Program-made: the position numbers and the translations under genes
The notes under the pieces: model-generated
The model's database searches: none
What the model was told of the DNA's origin: nothing
What the model saw: the letters and a program-made list of their open reading frames with translations, nothing else
Part shown: positions 1-5,484 of the stretch, piece by piece
Layout: each line of letters opens with the position of its first letter
How positions within the stretch are numbered: position 1 is the first letter of the stretch
DNA from: an uncultured Chlorobiota bacterium
GTDB taxonomy: Bacteria; Bacteroidota; Kapaibacteriia; OLB7
Direction: 5' to 3'
Assembly (NCBI GenBank): GCA_946481475.1
Contig: CAMLOB010000200.1
Coordinates: 1-7,023, forward strand
DNA: 7,023 bases

Positions 1-2
1 AC

Positions 3-29
3 GCCATCGAACAGCGCAAAGCCGTATAG
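3..29 (+). pseudogene. End of the upstream part of prolyl oligopeptidase, closed by an in-frame TAG
   Basis: Read in the frame of the downstream peptidase domain, bases 3-26 encode AIEQRKAV, and 27-29 is TAG. The same frame then continues RDGTEIPYFLIGPKG directly into the ATG at 75. From memory of S9A prolyl oligopeptidases, this is the conserved stretch (EQ..A.SKDGT.IPYF..RPKG) that joins the beta-propeller to the catalytic hydrolase domain, and a Ser or Thr is usual where the stop lies. TCG to TAG would need one base change. The protein frame is therefore continuous across the stop, so this is a nonsense change or a sequence error, not a gene boundary. The N-terminal propeller lies outside the window. 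Confidence 0.7.
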
Positions 30-74
30 CGTGACGGAACCGAAATCCCCTACTTCCTGATCGGCCCGAAGGGG

Positions 75-794
75 ATGAAAACCGACGGGAGCAACCCGAC
101 GATCCTGAACGCCTACGGAGGATTCACGGTCTCGCGCACTCCGCAATACAGCGGACCGATCGGCAACGCATGGCTTGAGAAAGGGGGAGTCTACGTACTG
201 GCAAATATTCGGGGGGGTGGGGAGTACGGACCGGACTGGCATCAGGCGGCAATCAAGGAGAACAAGCAGAAGTCCTACGACGATTTCATTGCCGTCGCCG
301 AAGACCTGATCGCCGACGGCGTCACCTCGCCGGACCATCTCGGCATCATCGGGGGGAGCAACGGGGGTCTGCTTGTGGGGGCCGCCTTCACGCAACGCCC
401 CGATCTCTTCGGAGGGGTCGTCTGTCAGGTCCCGCTGCTCGACATGAAACGCTATCACAAACTTCTGGCCGGAGCAAGCTGGATGGCCGAGTACGGCAAC
501 CCGGACAATCCGGAAGAGTGGGAGTACATCAGTCGTTACTCCCCTTATCACAACCTTTCGTCCGAAAAGGCTTACCCGAAAGTCTTCTTCGTCACCTCCA
601 CCCGGGATGACCGGGTCCACCCCGGACACGCCCGCAAGATGGCCGCACGGATGGAGGAGATGGGACATCCTTTCTTCTACTACGAAAACATCGAGGGGGG
701 ACATGCCGGAGCGGCAAACAACCGACAGGTGGCGACGATGCAGGCTCTGGAGTACACCTACTTCCGGCAAATGCTGGCGGGCGAGAAAAAATGA
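75..794 (+). CDS. Prolyl oligopeptidase family (S9A) serine peptidase, C-terminal catalytic domain; part of a broken gene
   Basis: This is the alpha/beta-hydrolase domain of a prolyl oligopeptidase, which normally cleaves short peptides after proline and is about 700 residues long. Numbering from the ATG at 75, the family signature GGSNGG at 93-98 carries the nucleophile Ser95. The DDRVHP segment at 178-183 supplies the likely catalytic Asp178 and the substrate-binding Arg180, and His210 in EGGH is the third triad member. The oxyanion/loop motif ANIRGGGEYG lies at 43-52. All catalytic residues are present. The ATG at 75 is only the first methionine after the stop at 27-29: homology extends upstream of it, and no good ribosome binding site precedes it. 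A propeller-less fragment is unlikely to behave as a normal oligopeptidase. The stop codon TGA overlaps the ATG at 791 of the next gene. The family call is firm; whether an active product is made is not. Confidence 0.85.
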   Translation: MKTDGSNPTILNAYGGFTVSRTPQYSGPIGNAWLEKGGVYVLANIRGGGEYGPDWHQAAIKENKQKSYDDFIAVAEDLIADGVTSPDHLGIIGGSNGGLLVGAAFTQRPDLFGGVVCQVPLLDMKRYHKLLAGASWMAEYGNPDNPEEWEYISRYSPYHNLSSEKAYPKVFFVTSTRDDRVHPGHARKMAARMEEMGHPFFYYENIEGGHAGAANNRQVATMQALEYTYFRQMLAGEKK

Positions 795-1696
795 ATGGAA
801 GACTGAAGTCCGGACGCATCGGCATTGACGGGACCGAAGGAAGAACGAGCATCGGCGGAAATCTTCTGCCGATGCTCGTTCTCTCCTTCTTCCTGCTGAT
901 CCCTCCCCCGGCTCAGGGTGCGATGCAGACTCTCCCCCCCGACACCGCCGGATCATGGCGTCCGCTCGACACGCTCTGGCACGACTTCCGCAGCACGTTC
1001 ACCGACGCGTGGCTCCTCTTCGGCAGCCCCCTCCGTTTCGACCGGACCGACTGGATCATTACCGGAAGTGCGGTCGGTTCCACCCTCCTGCTGACCGCCG
1101 CCGACGAGGATCTGCGCCGCGAGATGCAGAGCCTGCGAGGGACCGACGGAGACCATATCGCCGAGGTCGGCAACGCGTTCGGAGAGAACATGACGGGACT
1201 TCTCGTCACCGGACTTCTCTACACTCCGGGTCTTGTCCTGAACGAACCGAAGCTCCGTCTGATGGGACGCCACATCGGACAGACACTCATCTACTCCGCC
1301 GCCATCGGCTCGCTGATGAAGCACACGCTCGGACGCCATCGTCCCTTTCTTGAAGCCGGTCCGTATGAATTCAGCGGTCCCTGGCAGACCGACGACGCAT
1401 TCCTCTCCCTTCCATCGGGTCACACCACGGTCGCCTTCTCCATCGCCTCATCGCTGGCGGCCGACATCGACAATCCGTGGGCGACCGTCGGACTGTACGG
1501 AGCGGCAACGCTGACGGCTCTCAGCCGGATGTATATCGACCGGCACTGGTCCAGCGACGTCTTTCTGGCTGCGGCAATCTCCACTGCCGTCGGCTACGGA
1601 ACGGCCAATCTGCACCGGGAAATGGACGAAGGAGAGACATCCCATCTCTTTCTGTCCCCGACACCGACAGGATTTTCCCTGACCTACGCTTTTTAG
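791..1696 (+). CDS. PAP2-family phosphatase with signal peptide (periplasmic lipid phosphatase type)
   Basis: The protein carries the full acid phosphatase/PAP2 signature. K-x6-RP is at 177-185 (KHTLGRHRP), PSGH at 208-211, and SR-x5-H-x3-D at 245-256 (Ser245, Arg246, His252, Asp256). These residues bind phosphate and include the phosphohistidine nucleophile. The family removes phosphate from lipids such as phosphatidic acid, undecaprenyl pyrophosphate or lipid A; the substrate cannot be read here. A hydrophobic segment LVLSFFLLIPPPAQG at 29-43 looks like a signal peptide core, placing the enzyme in the periplasm or at a membrane. The start is uncertain. ATG 791 overlaps the preceding stop (ATGA) but gives a 27-residue lead before the core and spans a strong hairpin. 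ATG 872 (residue 28) would give a very short leader without basic residues. The chain ends in a beta-strand-like FSLTYAF. The stop is TAG. Confidence 0.9.
   Translation: MNGRLKSGRIGIDGTEGRTSIGGNLLPMLVLSFFLLIPPPAQGAMQTLPPDTAGSWRPLDTLWHDFRSTFTDAWLLFGSPLRFDRTDWIITGSAVGSTLLLTAADEDLRREMQSLRGTDGDHIAEVGNAFGENMTGLLVTGLLYTPGLVLNEPKLRLMGRHIGQTLIYSAAIGSLMKHTLGRHRPFLEAGPYEFSGPWQTDDAFLSLPSGHTTVAFSIASSLAADIDNPWATVGLYGAATLTALSRMYIDRHWSSDVFLAAAISTAVGYGTANLHREMDEGETSHLFLSPTPTGFSLTYAF
842..890 (+). terminator. Strong 19-bp hairpin at the peptidase/PAP2 junction; possible intrinsic terminator
   Basis: Bases 842-860 pair with 864-882 without a gap: 18 Watson-Crick pairs, one G.U (857/867) and an ATC loop. The run that follows (883-893) is pyrimidine-rich (CTCCTTCTTCC) but is not a clean T tract. 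It lies about 50 nt after the peptidase stop, where a terminator is expected, yet inside the longest PAP2 reading frame. It could instead be a structure that controls PAP2 translation. Confidence 0.55.
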
Positions 1697-1721
1697 GAAC
1701 CTGACCGCTGATTTGCGGAAC

Positions 1722-1756
1722 GATGGGTCTTCGCGGACTCTGCTGTCCCATCTTTT
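1722..1756 (+). terminator. Possible intrinsic terminator of the PAP2 gene
   Basis: GATGGG (1722-1727) pairs with CCCATC (1747-1752), and TTTT follows at 1753-1756. A short inner stem GCGG/CTGC may form in the loop. It starts 25 nt after the PAP2 stop codon. The stem is only 6 bp and the T run is short, so support is moderate. Confidence 0.4.
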
Positions 1757-1963
1757 CATCGCGCCGGCCTTGTAATTGCCGTCACCGGTCTCTTTACATT
1801 CGCTTTAGAACCTTCACAAGGCTTCACACGAGGGAACCCCGAAGACCCCTATCCTGTTAGATGTTTATGATTGCCTTCAGGATCCGGCCCGGAGATCCCC
1901 GAACGGCAGTCCGTCCATGCATTCCGCACAAACCGATCCGCTGCAACACCGGGAACATTTATC

Positions 1964-2419
1964 ATGCTTGAACTTACGCGCATCGACACGGCAAACGATT
2001 TTCCGGAAGACATTACCCGCCGGGACTTCATCGACTTCCTGCACACACATCTCGGACAGTATCGCGACTCCCCCGAAGCAATCGGCAAAGCAATCGACTA
2101 CGCCTTCTCGACGGCCGAGGGGAGCGGCGGATTTCTGCTGCTTGCCCGGGAGAACGGAACGCCGGTCGGAGCCGTGGTCATCAACAGAACCGGCATGGAA
2201 GGCTACATCCCGGAGAACATCCTGGTCTACATCGCCGTCGATGAAAGACAGAGAGGGAAAGGGTTCGGCAAGGCGATCATCGAACGGATTCAGAGCGAAT
2301 GCGACGGAGCGATCGCCCTGCATGTCGAGTACGACAATCCGGCCCGCCGTCTCTACGAACGGCTCGGCTTTACCTCGAAGTATGCCGAGATGCGCTACCA
2401 ACCCTCAACCGATGCCTGA
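1964..2419 (+). CDS. GNAT family N-acetyltransferase
   Basis: This 151-residue protein has the usual length and motifs of a single-domain GNAT acetyltransferase, which moves an acetyl group from acetyl-CoA to an amine. Motif A, the pyrophosphate-binding loop, is R95-QRGKG with the following F-G at 101-102, preceded by the beta-strand ILVYIAVDE. Motif B is VEYDNPARRLYERLGF at 121-136, with the typical N-x-A-R-x-x-Y-x-x-x-G-F pattern. I chose ATG 1964 because the protein begins naturally there. The frame is open back to a TTG at 1871, but that lead (rich in Ser, Arg and Pro) does not look like protein. No clear Shine-Dalgarno precedes 1964. A TATGAT hexamer at 1866-1871 could be a -10 element, but no matching -35 is seen. 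The gene lies 17 nt before the racemase, suggesting a shared transcript and perhaps an amino-acid-like substrate; the substrate is unknown. Confidence 0.88.
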   Translation: MLELTRIDTANDFPEDITRRDFIDFLHTHLGQYRDSPEAIGKAIDYAFSTAEGSGGFLLLARENGTPVGAVVINRTGMEGYIPENILVYIAVDERQRGKGFGKAIIERIQSECDGAIALHVEYDNPARRLYERLGFTSKYAEMRYQPSTDA

Positions 2420-2426
2420 GAAACGC

Positions 2427-2432
2427 GGAGGA
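2427..2432 (+). promoter_or_regulatory. Shine-Dalgarno of the racemase gene
   Basis: GGAGGA ends 4 nt before ATG 2437. It fixes the racemase start there, although the frame stays open upstream to 2299 inside the acetyltransferase gene. It is the best ribosome binding site on the plus strand of the window. Confidence 0.75.
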
Positions 2433-2436
2433 ACAG

Positions 2437-3636
2437 ATGGCCTCGCTAACTATATACACAGATCGCATTCTGGGCAATGTCCGGAAGCTGAACACCTACC
2501 TTGCCCAACACAACATCCGGTGGACGCTGGTGACGAAGCTGCTGAGCGGCGACCGGACCGTTCTCGAAGAGATCGTCCGGAGTCGTGAGGCCTCGCACCT
2601 CCATTCCATCGGCGATTCCCGCATCTCCAACCTCAGCGTCGTCAAGGAACTGAATCCGGAGATGACCACGATGTACATCAAGCCACCGGCGATCAAACAT
2701 GCACGAAAGATCGTCGCCGTCGCCGACATCTCGCTGAACTCCGGTCTGGAGACGATCAAGGCGCTCAACCGCGAGGCGAAAGCCGCCGGGAAGGAGCATG
2801 GCGTTATCGTGATGATCGAGATGGGGGAGCTGCGCGAGGGAATTGTCCGGGGGAATGTGCTGGACTTCTACGACCGGATCTTCCACATGAGCAACATCAA
2901 CGTGCTCGGACTGGGCACCAACCTGGGCTGCATGTACGGCATCGAACCGACCTTCGACAAGTTGATCCAGCTCAGTCTTTACAAGGAACTGATCGAGGCG
3001 AAGTTCGACCGCAAGCTCCCGCTGGTCTCCGGAGGAAGTTCCATCACCCTGCCGCTTCTCTCACGCTCGAAAGTGCCGGTCGGAGTCAACCACTTCAGAA
3101 TCGGCGACACGGCATTCTTCGGCAAGTCGCTGCTGACCGGAAAGCAGTTCCGCGACCTCTCCACCACCGGCTTCGATTTCTGCGCGGAGATTCTGGAGAT
3201 CGAGCGAAAGGAGGGCATACCCGACGGAACGATCGGCGACGCCGGCATCGGCAGGACGCCCTCGTTCGACCGGGCCGACGAGGGGAGCTTCTCCTTCCGG
3301 AGCATTGTCGACTTCGGTGAGCTTGACGTGAACCCGTCGAACCTGGAGCCGAAGGACAGCCGGGTCGGCTTTGCCGGGTCGACCTCCGATATGACCGTCT
3401 ACGACCTCGGCTCCGACCCGGTCAGATACGCGGTCGGAGGCCAGCTCCACTTCACCCCGAACTATACCGCCGTCGCCCGGCTGATGCACTCGCGATATAT
3501 CGAAAAGATCGTGCAGGGAGAACAGAAGGAACGTGCGAACAACGGCAGAGAGGGGAGCGAAGACAGAGAGAGCACGCAAAGACGCAAAGAGATCAAGACG
3601 CAAAGAAGAGAGAAGGAAAAAACAGGTATGGCATGA
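2437..3636 (+). CDS. Alanine/ornithine racemase family PLP-dependent enzyme
   Basis: The product is a fold-type III PLP enzyme resembling clostridial ornithine racemase (about 355 residues) along nearly its whole length. Lys34 in WTLVTKLLSGD fits the PLP Schiff-base lysine. Other family blocks are DSRISNL (60-66), ADISLNSGLETIKALN (96-111), MIEMGELREG (126-135), the phosphate-binding SGGSS (198-202), RIGDTAFFG (221-229) and GSTSDMTVYDL (314-324). It probably interconverts L- and D-forms of an amino acid in the cytoplasm; alanine, ornithine or another substrate cannot be decided. The start is set by GGAGGA at 2427. Residues 361-399 form a very charged tail (Arg, Lys, Glu) beyond the usual family end, and part of it is encoded by CGCAAAGA repeats. 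The stop TGA (3634-3636) overlaps the symporter start as ATGA, which implies translational coupling. Confidence 0.85.
   Translation: MASLTIYTDRILGNVRKLNTYLAQHNIRWTLVTKLLSGDRTVLEEIVRSREASHLHSIGDSRISNLSVVKELNPEMTTMYIKPPAIKHARKIVAVADISLNSGLETIKALNREAKAAGKEHGVIVMIEMGELREGIVRGNVLDFYDRIFHMSNINVLGLGTNLGCMYGIEPTFDKLIQLSLYKELIEAKFDRKLPLVSGGSSITLPLLSRSKVPVGVNHFRIGDTAFFGKSLLTGKQFRDLSTTGFDFCAEILEIERKEGIPDGTIGDAGIGRTPSFDRADEGSFSFRSIVDFGELDVNPSNLEPKDSRVGFAGSTSDMTVYDLGSDPVRYAVGGQLHFTPNYTAVARLMHSRYIEKIVQGEQKERANNGREGSEDRESTQRRKEIKTQRREKEKTGMA
3571..3614 (+). repeat. CGCAAAGA short repeats inside the racemase 3' end
   Basis: The 8-mer CGCAAAGA occurs at 3575-3582, 3583-3590 and 3599-3606, with the related GATCAAGA at 3591-3598, so four units sit in an exact 8-nt register. 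The purine-rich surroundings (from about 3540 to 3623) continue the bias. Because 8 is not a multiple of 3, the repeats give a non-repeating basic/acidic peptide. Related CGCAAAG motifs occur at 5127-5153 and 5325-5362 in noncoding DNA. Confidence 0.85.
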
Positions 3637-5075
3637 CCGGTTCCCTTATCCAGTACGGCATCATCGGACTCTACTTTACCTTGATTCTGATCAAGGGACT
3701 CAGGCACAGCAAGGAAATAGGCACACAGGACGACTTTCTGGTCGCCGGCCGGAACATCGGGTGGTTCACCCTGATGGCGACGATGGGGGCGACGATTGTG
3801 GGGGGGGGCTACTCGATCGGCGCGATCGGTCGGACATACGAACTGGGAGTGGCGATGCTCATCATATCGGCCGGGGGCTACCTGCAGCTTATCTTCTCCG
3901 GTCTCTTCGTCGCCCCGAAATTCCGCGAGGCAAACCTCTACACCGTCGCCGGATACTTCGGCCACCGCTTCGATGAACGGAGCCGGTTCCTTTCCTTCGT
4001 TCTCTCCCTCATCTTCTCGATCGGCGTCCTCGGGGCACAGATGGTCGCCTTCGGCAAGATCATCACCACGATGATTCCCGAACTCCCCTACTTCTGGGCG
4101 GTCCTGATCGGTGCGGCGATGGTGATCCTCTACAGTACCGCCGGGGGACTCCTGGCGGTGATCAAGACCGATTTCTATCAGTTCCTGATCCTGATCGCCG
4201 GCTTCACGCTGACGGTCATCCTCTGCATTCCGGAACTTACTTCTCACCCGGAACCTCTTACCTCACTTGTCCCGCCGGACTTCTTCGAGATTGACGGAGG
4301 AAAAGGATGGGGCTTCCTGATCTCGATGTTCTTTGCATTTCTGCTGGGAGAGACCTTCGCTCCGGGATACGCCACCCGGTTCTGTGTGGGGAAGAACATC
4401 AAGGAGACGAAACGGGGAGTTGCCGGTGCGGGGTTCTTCCTGATCTTCTTCTTTCCGGTCGTCATCTTCCTTGTCGCTCTCTATGCCCGCCTCTCGTTTC
4501 CGGACATCGATCCGGAGATGGCTCTCCCCTCCACCATCATCGAACTGAACAACCCGATCGTCGGCGGCATCATCATCGCTGCGCTGATGAGTGCGGTGAT
4601 GTCCTCGGCAGACTCCATTCTGAACTCCGCCACGGCCATCGTCACCAAAGACCTGTGGGAACACTATCTGGCAAAGAAGGCACCCGATCACAGGAAAGGA
4701 CTCCGCCTTGTCCGCTGGAGTTCGCTGGGACTGGGGATCGCCGGAGTAATTCTGGCCCTGGCCGTGCCGGATGTGATCGACCTGCTCCTGCTCACCTACA
4801 ACCTCTGGGCACCCGGCATCATCCTGCCGGTTATTATCGGCGTCTTCACGCAATTCCGGTCGCGCAGACAGAACAGCATCATCTTCCTCACCATGCTCCT
4901 CTCGATGGCCGCCACCCTCGGCTTCATGCTGACTCCGTACGCGGAGAACTTCCAGGCAAGCGTCTTCGGTGTGGCCGCTTCGCTTCTCTTCTACGGACTT
5001 CTGAACCTGCTCCTTCCCGGACGAGGGCCAGGGGAGACAGGGGAAGAAGAGAACGGAGTCGTTGCCGACAACTGA
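3633..5075 (+). CDS. Sodium:solute symporter family (SSS) transporter
   Basis: This 480-residue polytopic membrane protein has the length and layout of the SSS family (PutP/SGLT type), with about 13 hydrophobic segments starting at IIGLYFTLILI. Family-typical stretches are DDFLVAGRNIGW (33-44) and GATIVGGGYSIGAIG (52-66) in the first core helix. The segment ALMSAVMSSADSILNSATAIVTKDLWEHYL (about 317-346) holds the Ser-rich part where the conserved Na+ site lies in this family. It imports a solute with Na+ across the inner membrane; the substrate cannot be read. Its ATG overlaps the racemase stop (ATGA), so an amino acid or amine used by the racemase is a reasonable inference. A run of nine G (3800-3808) encodes part of GGG in the first motif. 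The C-terminal tail after 460 is hydrophilic. The stop TGA is itself part of the first heptanucleotide repeat unit. Confidence 0.9.
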   Translation: MTGSLIQYGIIGLYFTLILIKGLRHSKEIGTQDDFLVAGRNIGWFTLMATMGATIVGGGYSIGAIGRTYELGVAMLIISAGGYLQLIFSGLFVAPKFREANLYTVAGYFGHRFDERSRFLSFVLSLIFSIGVLGAQMVAFGKIITTMIPELPYFWAVLIGAAMVILYSTAGGLLAVIKTDFYQFLILIAGFTLTVILCIPELTSHPEPLTSLVPPDFFEIDGGKGWGFLISMFFAFLLGETFAPGYATRFCVGKNIKETKRGVAGAGFFLIFFFPVVIFLVALYARLSFPDIDPEMALPSTIIELNNPIVGGIIIAALMSAVMSSADSILNSATAIVTKDLWEHYLAKKAPDHRKGLRLVRWSSLGLGIAGVILALAVPDVIDLLLLTYNLWAPGIILPVIIGVFTQFRSRRQNSIIFLTMLLSMAATLGFMLTPYAENFQASVFGVAASLLFYGLLNLLLPGRGPGETGEEENGVVADN

Positions 5076-5096
5076 AAGCTCACCCCTGACCGCTCA
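5069..5096 (+). repeat. Heptanucleotide (NNNCTSA) array, block A, 4 units
   Basis: Four consecutive 7-mers, CAACTGA, AAGCTCA, CCCCTGA and CCGCTCA, share the ending CTSA. The first unit contains the last codons and the TGA stop of the symporter. On its own this block would be weak; it is credible because the same motif fills two longer blocks downstream. Confidence 0.6.
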
Positions 5097-5113
5097 ACTA
5101 CGGAATCACGCAA

Positions 5114-5127
5114 TCCGCCGCGGCGGA
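5114..5127. repeat. 14-bp perfect GC-rich palindrome
   Basis: TCCGCCGCGGCGGA equals its own reverse complement. It sits 38 nt after the symporter stop and directly abuts the first 27-nt CGCAAAG module. No T run follows, so a standard intrinsic terminator is not supported; a protein-binding site or chance are alternatives. Confidence 0.6.
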
Positions 5128-5153
5128 CGCCAAGAACAAAGGCGCAAAGCCCA
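5127..5153 (+). repeat. CGCAAAG-type 27-nt module, copy 1
   Basis: The module consists of ACGCCAAGAACAAAG followed by GCGCAAAGCCCA. It matches copy 2 (5336-5362) at 26 of 27 positions. Each copy lies shortly before a heptanucleotide block (8 nt apart here, directly abutting at copy 2), so module plus array forms a compound unit present twice. Confidence 0.8.
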
Positions 5154-5160
5154 GCACCCA

Positions 5161-5293
5161 AAGCTCATGGCTGATAACTCAAAGCTCATGGCTGATAGCT
5201 CATGGCTCATGGCTGATAACTCAAAGCTCACGGCTGATAGCTCAAGGCTCATGGCTGATAACTCAAAGCTCACGGCTGATAGCTCATGGCTCA
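5161..5293 (+). repeat. Heptanucleotide (NNNCTSA) array, block B, 19 units, with 21-nt and 42-nt higher-order period
   Basis: Nineteen 7-mers follow one another without any indel. They group as AAGCTCA, TGGCTGA, TAACTCA and close variants, giving a 21-nt period over 5161-5286. Every second 21-nt unit has TAGCTCA in place of TAACTCA, so the real unit is 42 nt (5161-5202, 5203-5244, 5245-5286). The second and third 42-mers differ at one base. The array keeps several reading frames open on both strands, which produces spurious repeat-protein ORFs. Confidence 0.92.
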
Positions 5294-5335
5294 CTACCCG
5301 GCAACTCTATCACCCAAATCAAGCACACGCAAAGA

Positions 5336-5362
5336 ACGCCAAGAACAAAGACGCAAAGCCCA
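5336..5362 (+). repeat. CGCAAAG-type 27-nt module, copy 2
   Basis: This matches 5127-5153 with one substitution (ACGCAAAG in place of GCGCAAAG). An additional ACGCAAAG precedes it at 5327-5334, so the motif-rich stretch is really 5325-5362. Block C of the heptanucleotide array follows at once. Confidence 0.8.
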
Positions 5363-5474
5363 CCCCTCACTGCTCATGGCTGACTGCTCACGGCTCACGG
5401 CTGATAACTCAAAGCTGACTGCTCACGGCTGATAACTCAAAGCTGACTGCTCACGGCTCAAAGCTCACTACTGA
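5363..5474 (+). repeat. Heptanucleotide (NNNCTSA) array, block C, 16 units
   Basis: Sixteen 7-mers are in perfect register. A 28-nt higher-order unit (AAGCTGA, CTGCTCA, CGGCTGA, TAACTCA) runs at 5412-5439 and is partly repeated from 5440. Block C uses CTGCTCA and AAGCTGA, which block B lacks, so the two blocks amplified separately from the same basic heptamer. It ends 10 nt before the stop codon of the minus-strand gene. Confidence 0.88.
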
Positions 5475-5484
5475 CCCCTCCCCC

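Noticed and set aside
27..29. Recoding of TAG as an amino acid
   Set aside because: TAG is used as the ordinary stop of the PAP2 gene and of the minus-strand gene in the same window. A point change or sequence error is simpler.
1866..1871. TATGAT as the -10 promoter element of the acetyltransferase gene
   Set aside because: No -35 hexamer at a proper distance and 93 nt from the start codon; a single hexamer is too weak to list as a feature.
3462..4247. Long minus-strand ORF (261 codons)
   Set aside because: It lies opposite the racemase end and the symporter start. Composition is highly charged and without family motifs, as expected for an antisense shadow in GC-rich DNA.
5106..5294. Minus-strand ORF of ELSAMSF-type repeats
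   Set aside because: It is the same array read backwards; a 21-nt period keeps frames open on both strands. No independent evidence of a gene.
5062..5418. 118-codon plus-strand ORF with KLMADNS-type heptad repeats
   Set aside because: It starts inside the symporter gene and its repeats are only the translation of the 21-nt array. No ribosome binding site is seen.
5069..5474. CRISPR array
   Set aside because: Units are 7, 21 or 42 nt and directly adjacent, with no unique spacers of constant length and no cas genes.
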